This document shows positions 11,421-21,461 of a DNA stretch of 64,000 nucleotides, one piece after another; within the stretch, counting starts at the first letter, position 1, and each line of letters starts with the position of its first letter. The stretch spans positions 1,230,501 through 1,294,500 of the forward strand of contig BSBM01001026.1 of NCBI GenBank assembly GCA_027924585.1. Reading direction: 5' to 3'. The translations under genes were made by a program, and so were the position numbers. The notes below the pieces were generated by a model, which was given only the letters and a program-made list of their open reading frames with translations, searched no databases and was not told the origin of the DNA. The stretch comes from Larix kaempferi. Taxonomy: Eukaryota; Streptophyta; Pinopsida; Pinales; Pinaceae.

Positions 11421-12690
11421 TCTTAAATTCTCAATGGTGATAAATATTTAAAAAATTAAGTGTAAGGTGGTGATGTAAAAACTTGAAACCCTAGTGCGAC
11501 AATGAGTGCAAGAGGGGAGTGAAAAAATAAAGGCTCTCAAGCCAACAACCAACCTCAAAAAGCACTTATTATAGCAGTTGTGCTATAATAAGTGGAGGGA
11601 TGCAACAAAATTGGTCAGAATACCAAAAGTCAAATAGTTCCTAGCAAAAAAGTGGTGTTACTAGACCAAAGGTGGGTATTGTATCATGCAAACACCTAAC
11701 TAGAAGTATTGTGATTCAACAAACGATATTCTCTGCAAGGTGATGAAATCCAAGTCAGACAATATAGAGTGTTGCATCAATGACTAGATATCTCCCTACC
11801 GGGAAGGACACCGGGTAGACAATCCTAAAGAGTGGCAACTAGGATACCCTGTTCATGACACGTTCGGTTGGGTGAATCTGCAGTTTGGCTCTATCGTCGC
11901 TGTACCCCCTCTTGGGTGTACACCAAGAACTTCGAAAGGTATCCTTCGGTTACTGAATGGATTGCGGTATTCTACTCAGACTTCCGGAACCAGTCTGGCT
12001 ACTTCAACCCTTTTAAGGGAGAGGCCTTCCCGATAAATTGGTTGATAACTGTGTCAAAATTATAAAGGATTTTGGTACCGTAGAGGACAACCACTATGTC
12101 TCAAATGTAATAATTGAGGGGTGTTATTGGAACACCTATCCCCTCAATTCTACCTAACTACAACATTCTTTTAAGTGCTCCCCAAGTCGGGTTAAAAGTT
12201 TGTTGAGTTAAGGTAAATTTTAAGGCTCAGTTTAAATTATGTGGCAGAGTGGGTGCAAGTGTGGTATTTAAACTGAAATTGATTTGCCTCGCTTGGGCGC
12301 TTGATTACAAATGAAAGAAAAGATGCTTCCAATTTTGCAAAAAATAAAGGCGTTTTTGAAATGTAAATGCTAGAAAAAACTATTCAAAAATAATGGTTCT
12401 TTGAAATAATTTAAAGGGAAGCAAATAACATAAATATTTCAAGAAATAAATGGATCTCTTAGAAAATTACTTGGGCAAATTATTGAGCATAAAACAGTAA
12501 AACCTTTGATCTAAATAGAATGCAGAAAAATCTTTCTTTCAATTACTGAAAATTTTTAAAAAGACTTTTAATGGAGCATATATAAATAGAAAAAGATTTA
12601 GTATGGCTGTAAAAATACAAAAAAACGAATGCTGTAAAATATGCTAAATGGGCAAAAAATATTTTCAAAAAATTGGCTGAATTCAAAATA
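11421..12690 (-). other. Leader of gag-only element
   Basis: Non-coding leader between the primer site and gag. I see no conserved frame. It contains AT-rich blocks and short duplications such as the paired AGCACTTATTATAGC and GCTATAATAAGTG around 11560-11595, which can form a hairpin. Confidence 0.45.
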
Positions 12691-12696
12691 ACTGCA

Positions 12697-13000
12697 TCGC
12701 GGGTTTTGGGGAAACAGCCGCGATGTGCAGCGCGGGTTCCGGTCGCGCAGTCGCGATGTGCAGCGTAGGTTTCGGCTGTGAAGCCGTGATGTGCAGCGCA
12801 GGTTTCAGTCACACAATTATGATGTGCAGCGCGGCAAATGGCCGTGAAACCACGATGTGTAGCGCGTAAAATGGTCGAGAAGCCGCGGCGCACCGTGCGA
12901 AAAAAATCCGCGAGGTCACGATGAGCCACGCGATTGTCGGGCGAAAAGCCGCAAGGTCGCGATGAGCCACGCGACTGTCGGGCGAAAAGCCATGAGGTGA
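12697..13000. repeat. Leader minisatellite (33-bp and 41-bp units)
   Basis: From about 12699 to 12865 a 33-bp unit ending CGATGTGCAG repeats five to six times, each unit GC-rich with CGCGGGTT or a variant at its start. It is followed by two ~41-bp units built on CGATGAGCCACGCG and TGTCGGGCGAAAAGCC. Because 33 is a multiple of three, the minus strand reads as an 11-residue repeat (AAHRG/AAHHG variants), but this is in the leader and probably not translated. Confidence 0.75.
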
Positions 13001-13190
13001 AAGCCGAAAAATGGACGCCGAAAAATGAACCTGAAAATGGAAATTTCAGGTTGTTAATGGCAATAGAAAGGGCCAAGATCTAGAACAACAATGGATCTGC
13101 TATCTAGGATGGCAGATCTATGAATTAAAATGATAAAAACTAACAAAAACTAAGATCTAAAGCAAAAAACCAAGATCTAAGAATTCGAAG

Positions 13191-13205
13191 CCAGCGGAGT
13201 CGCCA
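13191..13205 (-). promoter_or_regulatory. Primer binding site, tRNA-Arg type
   Basis: Minus strand reads TGGCGACTCCGCTGG, five nucleotides downstream of the 5' LTR end. From memory this is complementary to the 3' end of plant tRNA-Arg(ACG), ending CCAGCGGAGTCG plus CCA. It would prime minus-strand DNA synthesis. Confidence 0.8.
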
Positions 13206-13210
13206 AAAAC

Positions 13211-13905
13211 TGTTGGCTTGGTTTTGCAACCAAGCTTTGTGCGATGGGCACCTATCAACAATGTGATAGCAATTTCAATACTAAAAGCAAAAACGATTAT
13301 GAATTAAATCTAAATCTAAACTAACATGTGCGTATAACAAATAAATTTAAAAACGATTCATGGAAATAACAAGAAATAAAAGAATGGATTTTTTGTATTA
13401 AGATACCTCAAATGGTGAGGATTTGTGTTGAGCAACTTCGAGGGTGAGTAGCTCCAAGCTCTAATGGTCTCTTCTCCAAGATGCTGAAAATGGCCAGAAG
13501 TCTCATGAGAGATTTTGACAGCGTGAGGATAGGATGATGGATGGATGGAAAGTGAGGAGCCCCTACCACCTTTTTATAATTTTTGGTGGTGGGGAATACC
13601 ATTATGGTTTTGAGGAAACCAATGGTATTGACCAACATGGTTTATGTACCTTTTTCACTCCTTTTTCGTTTTTTGAATATTTTTAATATTTTTATTCCCT
13701 TTTAATATTTTTGGGAATTATGGACCATTTTTTAGGGTTTTTTATGCTTTTTGAGGAAAAATATTCATTTTGAGGGGAAAAAGGGGGTGTATTATGGTCT
13801 TTTGGTGACCTTTTGATGGCTTTAGAGACTCAAATGGTGGAAAAGTGGACAAATGGGTCATGTGAATAAGGAAATGAGCTAGTGAGCACTTTTTGGGTGT
13901 TAACA
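13211..13905 (-). repeat. 5' LTR of gag-only element (695 bp)
   Basis: Complete LTR. On the minus strand it starts TGTTAACACCC at 13905 and ends CCAAGCCAACA at 13211, giving TG...CA termini. Its inner 488 bp match the 3' LTR at 5247-5734. Confidence 0.9.
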
Positions 13906-13910
13906 GTTGG

Positions 13911-14636
13911 ATCAAATTCTGTCTAAACTGCTGGAGGGGGCAATACAGAATCTTGTGGATCATCATTAACCTGCTCCTGAAAACCTTTTTCCACTAAAAA
14001 TTGTTCCCACGTTAGGTTCCTCTTCTGTAATTCCTCCACGATCAACAACTTAATTAATCCATGATGATACAAGCTATTACCAAGTCGCTGATCAAGCCGC
14101 TTTTAGGCAGCTGAAGCCATTTTAGATAGGCTCTTCCACAAAAAGTATGGAATGTTCATCAATTCTTCTCCTTTAATGTGAAGGAGAAGCTGAATATGAT
14201 AAAGAAAGACAAGGCTATATCGTCCTTCAAAAGTCAAATATTTCTGCAAAAAGAAAATGACATTACCCCATTCAGCAGTGAAATAGTTGCTTTCAGCTCC
14301 CTTCTTCCAACGAATACTAGAATTAGCCACCTTCACAAAATGTTTCCAAGAGTCGGGGTTTTTCAAACGACCAACTTTAAACCATCTTTCCCCTGTTTGT
14401 GGTAAGCCTGCAGCGAGAGCAATGGACGTTTCTAAAACTGGAAGCAGAAACCCCTGAATGTTAGAACAAGCTCCATCGAAATTGAGAGCAAATTCCTTGG
14501 TCACATCTTCGTTGTGCCCTCTGAATTTACTAAAAAACGCATACAATCCAATTTGTTGAAAAATCCTCTTACTAGAGGGATCTTCATCCAACAGTTCAAT
14601 GGAATAGGGCTCCTCCCTACATGTAGCACTAGCCAT
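13911..14636 (-). pseudogene. Unrecognised family, copy A: 5' part
   Basis: Minus-strand ATG at 14636 (MASATCREEP) opens a 177-codon frame. After a stop near 14103 it continues readably to the retrotransposon insertion at 13910. The recognisable block is FFSKFRGHNEDVTKEFA, then NFDG, AAGLPQTGERWFK and, later, LTFEGRYSLVFLYHIQLL with MNIPYFLWKSLSKMA. I do not know its function; I have a loose memory of similar hypothetical proteins in conifer annotations. A diverged copy sits at 25700-26440 (copy B). Removing the element at 5247-13905 joins this part to 5246-3630 in frame (EFDPT then PTPTFFEP), giving one protein of roughly 700 residues before stops are counted. It has two in-frame stops (TAA near 14103, TAG near 13928). 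Confidence 0.6.
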
Positions 14637-14639
14637 GGC

Positions 14640-15789
14640 AACTAAAACTTTCTCTGCTGAAAGGAAGTTAGGTGATCAAACCGGTATCCTTTAACCCAAA
14701 TTGGTATTTACAGGCTTGACTTATGCATATCAAAGAAATCCAACTTTCAAATCGGGTATACATATAATTGTTCAGACATGTAGGGACAAAAGGATAGAGC
14801 TAATTACAACAATTGATGGGGTCAAATAACATATACCCATTTGTCCAAAAAGCAATGAATTAACAGTCACTCCATTTATGGAAATTATTTGAACAAAAAT
14901 ACTTGGTTTGACATGTCACGATATATAATAAGCCATGAAATGACCTTGAAAAGCTAATTGAAATGTATAAAAATCATTCTTATATGCTAGAATTTATACA
15001 CATTATTAGAAAAAATATGTTGAATTTAACCCTACAGGAACAATACTTGTTTGGAATTAAGAGAAGACTTTGAATAGCATACCACATAGGCAGAGGATAA
15101 AACCGAGATACAATCCTTCCAATCATGCAAATACAAATCCTCCATGGATTTTAAATTTATAACTCTATTGGAATAAATCATTATATCTGCAACTTGAAAA
15201 GAATAATTCCAAATAGAACTGAAAGCTTGCTTGTACTGGGAGGGATGAATCCAAGAGAGTATCAAGGTTCTGTTCATTTTCAGGATTCCCTTCCCCATAC
15301 ACCAGACATTCCATTTTACCAACAATCTATTCATCTTTAGTATTTTACTGAAATATTTAAAAAACACAGAAACTGGAGATTCTACAGGCTTGAGTCAAGC
15401 CTGTAATTGTCTGCTAAAACATGTTGAAATGCAAATTCTTCAACCAAACCATTCGTGATGCAATCCAAACCATGTGAATTAAGGTGTTGGAGTAGAACAT
15501 GGATGAGTAGACATCCCTCCATTAATGCCAATGGGTTTCAAAGCTTGGAAGTACAATCTAATCGGATATATGAATCAATTTTGTTGATGTTGAATACCCA
15601 AAAGATCAGATTGCTTATGGATCCATTTTGGAATGGTACTTATAAATTGCTAGTGGTTTCTTATGGAAACCACTAGAGATTGCTTATAGACCTTATGAGT
15701 GGGTATTGTGACTAGTATGACCTTGGAAACATATTAATTACAAAGAATCCATAACAATACTAGTTGTCTTAAACCATTATATTCTTTTG
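14640..15789. other. No recognisable gene
   Basis: AT-rich DNA upstream of copy A. A 111-codon minus-strand frame at 15032-15367 has moderate complexity but no family I can name; it could be an upstream exon of copy A. Nothing else is identifiable. Confidence 0.35.
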
Positions 15790-16138
15790 TCGAAAAATAT
15801 AGCAATGCTCACATAGTGTCACCAAAAACCAATTATAATAATAATTGGTGACAAACATTTACTACACTCACCAAAAGTAAAATAAGCATGTATTTGTGAG
15901 GGCTACTAAAATATTGTCACCAGAAGTGTCACCAAAGAGAGAATCAATAATGGGCCTTTAACAATCCTCACTAAAAATGTCACTGGAAAGGGATTTGGTG
16001 ACGAACCTTAAAGGAGAATGTCAAAAGGCACCTATAACGACAATGTTTTAAGGACTATCATCATCTGTGACATTCATGACAACCCTTAAAGGTTCGTCAC
16101 ATGTAGGACCCTCACCAATGACCTTTTTTCTTGTAGTG
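15790..16138. mobile_element. CACTA-type transposon end fragment
   Basis: The right edge reads CCTTTTTTCTTGTAGTG (16122-16138), the reverse complement of CACTACAAGAAAAAAGG, a classic En/Spm (CACTA) terminus. The 300 bp inside it repeat short words on both strands (GGTGACAAAC, GTCACCAAA, GGTTCGTCAC), as CACTA subterminal regions do. I could not find the opposite terminus nearby, so this is a fragment or a decayed internally deleted copy. Confidence 0.55.
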
Positions 16139-16663
16139 AATTTATGACCATGAACCCAAAGTTTGAAGTTGTCTACAAGGCTTTCCACAATGAAGTGGAA
16201 GCACCGTGCTATGGTTAAGCAAGTTGCAGGGTGCTAGTGAGCAACAGGAAAATCAAACTAGGGCAGAGAAGATCACAAATGACCTATAGGAACCAAACAA
16301 CGTAAGAAACAAAAATAAAAATTTACAGGAACTACCGCATGCTTGGCATAACACCAGGCGTGGTACTGGTACATTACTGCATTCTAGACAGTGTGAGGGG
16401 CACGGTACCTTGCACTGCGGGTAGTTGGGGGGGCGTCGTACTGCTAGAAAAGATGGACAGGGCGCTACTTTAAGAAAAAATCTAGACTTTTCAAGGGTGT
16501 GCAGACCCAGAGGACTCACTGATCAACGGTAGAGAACTAATGAAGAGGGAAGGGGGGTGAATGGAGGTAGTAAAGACCAATTTCTACTACTGGTTTGAAG
16601 GAAGAGAAAAATCAAAATCAAGGATGACTGAAAGTGACAGAACTCAATCTAAAAGGGTTCAAA
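16139..16663 (-). other. Possible leader of a minus-strand LTR element
   Basis: Lies downstream (minus strand) of the primer site at 16664-16678. No gag frame is visible. It contains GC-rich words with TACCGC/GCGGTA-like cores (16340-16470), echoed in the adjacent LTR at 17380-17490. Confidence 0.4.
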
Positions 16664-16678
16664 CCAGCGGAGTCGCTA
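16664..16678 (-). promoter_or_regulatory. Primer binding site, tRNA-Arg type (variant)
   Basis: Minus strand reads TAGCGACTCCGCTGG, one base different from the site at 13191-13205 and likewise five nucleotides from an LTR edge (TGTTGCAG at 16684). Confidence 0.65.
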
Positions 16679-16683
16679 GTTTT

Positions 16684-17664
16684 TGTTGCAGATATTTCTC
16701 CCTACGGATAAAGAGAAACTCTCTTAGGATAAAGTAGACTAGACTGACTCTATTCTAAGACAAAAATAAAACAAATGTGATCTTGAATCCTGGACTAAAC
16801 AAGTATTTCAGATATTTTACATCAGAGAGAAAGAGATAAAGTAACTCACTTTCACTCTCGATGTGTGTCCTGCTTGTATTTTTGATCCCGAAGTCCTCAC
16901 GATGAACTTGTTGAGACAAAACAATATACAAGCATGTGCAATCCTCTAATATCCCTGAATTACAAGTTAAAATCCAAATCTATACAGATATAATTCATGA
17001 AACTGAAACATAATCAATACACACGAATTAGGAAACAAGGCAAGTTATACTTTATTGAGAACTCAAGAGTGCTTACAAAAAGGTTGCTTGATGTCCAAGC
17101 CAACTCCAGCTCCAAGTTCTTCCACCTCTAGCTATCTCCACAAAAGGCTTATGATCATAGGTTTGATGCCCCAAAATTCCTCCCTTTGGCTCATGGAAGG
17201 ATTCTCTCTTATAGCATGTGGGAAGTTTAACCAACAAGAGAGAAGTATGGATCTATGGAGTATTTAGTGGATCAAGCCAGCTAAACAAAGAGGGGGTTTG
17301 GATAGAATCACAGGTGGCAATCCCAACAAAATATCTCGAAGGTTGAGATCCCAAAGTCCATGGAAAAAATGTTATAAGTGGATTACCACGCCCCTAGGAC
17401 TGAGCATAAGGCGGTAGTACCATGCCCCAGGGAAAGAGCAACATGCGGTAACCATGACTACCGCGCCCTAGAAGATGTGCAGGGCGCGGTAGTGCTTGCA
17501 AACAGAACCAGGTTGGGTGACAGATGGCAGAAAAAGGGTTTGTCTTCACTGTTCAGTCAATGGTCTTCTTTTCTGGCTGTCAATCAGTAGGGAGAAGTTT
17601 CGTCTATGTTATTTGGTGCAAAGATGCAACACTAGGTTGTTAAGAGTAATATTAAGGTATAACA
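16684..17664 (-). repeat. Putative 5' LTR (~980 bp)
   Basis: Starts TGTTGCAG at 16684 next to the primer site and reaches a TATAACA edge at 17664, giving inverted TGTTA...CAACA-type ends on the minus strand. No second copy is visible in the window, so the right-hand limit is inferred from the terminal motif and from the start of the palindromic array at 17665. Confidence 0.45.
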
Positions 17665-18676
17665 AACAAACTACCTCCAAAAGTTCAATTCTCATGACTT
17701 TTAAGGGGGGTTTCAAAAACTCACCTCCAAAATTTCAATTCTCATGAATTTTAAGGGGGGCTTCCAAATAACTGCCTCCAAAAGTTCAATTCTCGTGACT
17801 TTTTTTTGGGGGGGACTCCAACAACTCACCTCCAAAAGCTCAAGTATCATGAATTTTAAGGGGGGGTGCCAAAAAACTGCAACCAGAAGTTCAATTCTCA
17901 TGACTTTTAGTGGGGATTTTGACAAACTGCCCCCACAAGTTATGAGAATTGGGTTTTTAGGGGGGCTTTTCAAACAACCACCTCCAAAAGCTCAATTCTC
18001 ATGAATTTTAAGGGGGTTTCCAAACAAACCGCCTCCCAAAGTTCAATTCTCATGACTTTTAGGGGGGGTTTTGACAAACCACCCCCAAAAGTTATGAGAA
18101 TTGGGCTTTTAGGGGGTTTTCAAACAACCACCTCCAAAATTTCAATTATCAAGACTTTTAACAGAAGTTCCAAACAAACCACCTCCAAAATTTCAATTAT
18201 CAAGACTTTTAACAGAAGTTCCAAACAAACCGCCTCCCAAAGTTGAATTTACATGACTTTTAGGGGGGGTTTTGACAAACCGCCCCCAAAAGTTATGAGA
18301 ATTGGGCTTTTACGGGGGGGTTTCAAACAACCGCCTCCAAAAGTTCAGTTCTCATGACTTTTAAGGGGGGGTTCCGAAAATACTGCCTCCAAAAGTTCAA
18401 TTCTCATGACTTTTAGGGGGGTTTTGACAAACCGCCCCCAAAAGTTATGAGAATTGGGATTTTAGAGAGGGTTTTCCAAAAATTGTCCCCAAAAGTCAAA
18501 TTTCAAGACTTTTGAGGGCGGATTTAAAAAAACCGCCCCCAGAAGTCCAATTTCCATAACTTTTAGGGGGCGGTTATAAAATACCACCTCCAAAGGTCTG
18601 AAATTTTTTTTAGCGGGGGTTTTACCAAGACCCCCGCAAGCCAAAAACGCCCCTAAACGGCTATTTTGTTGTAGTT
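17665..18676. repeat. Array of palindromic repeats ending in a CACTA-like terminus
   Basis: About 1 kb of degenerate 50-65 bp units. Each alternates CCTCCAAAAGTT or CCCCCAAAAGTT with its near reverse complement AACTTTTAGGGGG, around a core TCAATTCTCATGA or TATGAGAATTGG. The array ends with GGCTATTTTGTTGTAGT (18660-18676), close to the reverse complement of a CACTACAACAAAA transposon end with its final G changed. Palindromic subterminal arrays are typical of plant CACTA elements, where the transposase binds. Minus- and plus-strand open frames here are products of the repeats, not genes. Confidence 0.7.
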
Positions 18677-18943
18677 CCTCTAATACACACTCTTGAGAAG
18701 TGTAACTCCCATTTCGCTAGTTTGGGAATGTAACTCCTCCCTTGGTGTCTCCCTCTCTCCCCCTAATTTGAATTGCTCTTGGGAAATGGGATTTGGGTGG
18801 ATGTGAGATAGTCTCTCTTGTGGGTTATGCATGATCTTAGATCTTGTTTTTTCTATGGCACTGGTCCGATTGGTTTTGGTTTCTCTTGAAATGAGTTTTT
18901 TCTGGTTGGTGTGCCCTTGCTAATCCTGTTCCCAAGTTGAGTT

Positions 18944-19217
18944 ACTCTAGAATTGCCACTGCTTTGTCCTGGAATTTCGTCCGGAGATACTGGATTGGAA
19001 GTGATGTGGAATCCACTTGCCATTGGATTTGGGGTTGGAATGATATATTTATGAATATTTTGTCCTGGAGCCACTGGAGTTTCCCTGGAGTGGAATTCGA
19101 GGTAGACTTTCCATTGGGTTGTGGTTGGATTGATTTCTCCTAAACAATTTGTCCTAGAATTGCCACTGGAGATCCCAGATTGAAAGTGATGTGGAATGCA
19201 CTTTCCATTGGATTTTT
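18944..19217 (+). repeat. Imperfect internal duplication
   Basis: The segment with TAGAATTGCCACTG, GGAAGTGATGTGGAAT and TTGCCATTGGATTT occurs at 18944-19032 and again at about 19150-19217 with small differences. Confidence 0.6.
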
Positions 19218-19845
19218 GTTGGACCAATGTTAGATGGATTTTTTTTGAGTGCATTCTTTCTTTTGGAATCATGGTTCTGTCTCGGGGGTGAACATTGCAA
19301 AGTGAGTTCTGGCTTGCATTGTGCCTACGTCTGGGTGGAACGTGGCACGGTCGATTTTGGTTGCGTATTTTGCAAGATAAGTAATTTATTTCATGTTTAT
19401 TTGAATCACTTGGCTTTGATATTATTCTTATATGGTTTCACATGAGATTTATGAGAAAATATATGAGATTATTATGGAATAAATCTCTCATAGATTTTAG
19501 TTACATTATGCTACTAGTTTTTGGGAAAAATAACTAACTAGTTTTTGGTATTTTCTGAGCAAGTGCTTAAGAAAAGTGTTTATTTGGAACCTATGCTACA
19601 GATATGATAATTATTCCTCTATTATTTATATTATGTTTACTTTTATTGTGCAATATATTAGGAATGATTGGAAACATCTCTCTACAATGTTTCTAGCCTC
19701 TATTCGAAAACTAGTTCACCAATTGGGTTATTTTATGTAGTTTCGAGACTTGGCATGTGAAATGATTGAGAAAATTCCTAAGTGAGATAACTGATATTAT
19801 ATCTTATAATTACACTTGAAATTTATGAAAAAAATTGTGGAAGAG

Positions 19846-21461
19846 TGTAATGTCCCCATTTTGATCCCTTTGCATTAAATTGTAAATGATGTAAATATTG
19901 TAATTTAATCATAGTGAGGAGCTCAAGGCCAAGGCCCCACCATTGATTTAGCGTTTTATGTATCAGCAATTAAAGAAATAGATTCCTATGGTTCTCGTTC
20001 TAGATAGGCACAATGTATATAAGACATCATGTAATTACGAATTTTAATGGAAACACCCACAACTAGCTATGCAATGCAACAAAGAGATGGGGGCATGATT
20101 CTACAAGGAATAGGGAGGGAAATTATTCAAACCCTTGAGCCAATGGTGTAATCCATGTGTCAATGAGAAAACCCATAAACTACCAACTACCCATTTTGGG
20201 TTATGGACCCAATCATTTAATTCTTCCAAGAATTGGTTGAGGTATTTAATGCCTTGGGAATGAAGAGGTATGGCAGCCAATTTCGTGTATGGGCAAGCCA
20301 TCAACCTGGAAAATTGTGTTTTGTCTCCTTGGGCAAGAAAACACCCACGAAATGGTGCCCAAAGCCATTCTGAACAGTCAGTCTTTCCTCTCTCATGCAG
20401 TATGAGCTAGATGGGTCTTTCTCTACACGTTTTCATCCATTTTTCCTGCATTTTCCATGCCTGGGAGCTCATTTTTGCATTGGACAGCAGCTGGTAGAGA
20501 AGGGCCACGATTTGGGACTGTTATGGAGGCCGTTTTTGCCCCAGAATGTCCATGGACGTTTTTCTAAAAATGGATTTGGCTTCCCAGGGTTGTACCCCAT
20601 CTTCTAGTTTCGTTTTTGGGTTTCCCACGTTTTTCTAAAGCTAATGAAAACCCCATCTTTGGGAATCTCACTGTAAAAACGTTTCTCCATGCCCAACACT
20701 TAGACTTCTGTTGTTATGTGCGTCTCGATTTTGATTTGAACCTGTGAGCAAGAAAATTGGACTGGTAGTGGACAGAATTGGCTTGATAAACCTAGTGGAG
20801 GGAGTAACCCCTCAAGAAGATCAAGAGGGCTTTGGCTACTTTTCTATGCACACCCTGGGAGCACTAGAAAGGAAGGTATGGCTTGAGGGACTGTGTGGCA
20901 GTGAAGAGAATACTTCCTTGTGTTGGGTGTGTAGGAATTGTGAGTGCCAAGCTGAATAGATCTTGTAGAGGTATCCATAGCTCTGTGGTTGAGCTCACTA
21001 GCTTAGCCATTCTTCCTTTCCATTTCCTAGCAGCCTGATAAATTCAATTGTAGATTGGCTTGGCTCATCTTGGTGTGTGCTTGGCTATGTGTGAGTCTGT
21101 TGTTCCCTGGTTCCTTGTAGTAATCATGCCCAGCTCGGGGGTGGCAGTTGTATCAAGAGGTTGATAAGCACAACTGGCCTATGGTTGGAAGGAACGTTGC
21201 AGATGCATAGCTGGTTGCTTAGGACTACTTGTGAAGATAAGTATTCTCTTGTGTTAACTTTGAAATTATTAATTGTTGAATAACTTGAATATATGATGGA
21301 TGTGTTATTGATATTATTTCCGCTGTGTTTTCTTATAATTATAACATCCCATATGTCTTTCATATTATGTGAATGCTTATTTAAAAGCTTATGGGGCTAG
21401 TTGTCCGGTTTAGTATCATGATCCTCTCTATCATGCTGTTATGATAGGAGGGGACGTTACA
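19846..21461 (+). mobile_element. Solo LTR with perfect target duplication
   Basis: Begins TGTAATGTCCCC and ends GGGGACGTTACA, a strong inverted terminus. It is flanked by AAGAG on both sides (19841-19845 and 21462-21466). At 1616 bp with no coding region it is a solo LTR. It belongs to the same family as 9522-10899, which lies in the opposite orientation, and its termini resemble those of the gypsy LTR ending at 22766. Confidence 0.9.

Larger units (their letters stand above)
5247..13905 (-). mobile_element. Non-autonomous Ty3/gypsy-type element, gag only
   Basis: Complete LTR element on the minus strand, bounded by the 5-bp direct repeat GTTGG (5242-5246 and 13906-13910). Termini are TGTTGG on the left and TGTTAACA on the right. 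In order of transcription it has: 5' LTR (13905-13211), a 5-nt spacer, a tRNA-Arg-type primer site (13205-13191), a leader with a minisatellite, gag, a zinc-knuckle/proline-rich module, four ~149-bp tandem repeats, and a 3' LTR missing its first ~207 bp. No protease, reverse transcriptase, RNase H or integrase is visible in any minus-strand frame. This architecture matches the non-autonomous class called TR-GAG, which depends on enzymes from other elements. It interrupts the coding region of copy A and is interrupted by the solo LTR at 9522-10899. Confidence 0.85.

Noticed and set aside
12543-13076. 177-codon minus-strand frame with 11-residue repeats
   Set aside because: It overlaps the 33-bp minisatellite between primer site and gag, so the frame is kept open by repeat length and is most likely untranslated leader.
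13191-13205. tRNA-Arg gene fragment
   Set aside because: Only the 3'-terminal complement is present, at the fixed distance from an LTR expected for a primer site; no cloverleaf surrounds it.
17713-18246. Long frames on both strands in the palindromic array
   Set aside because: Repeat units of near-constant length keep frames open; the translations are repeats of one low-complexity segment.
17665-18676. CRISPR-like array
   Set aside because: Units are degenerate palindromes with no unique spacers, and the context is a plant genome.
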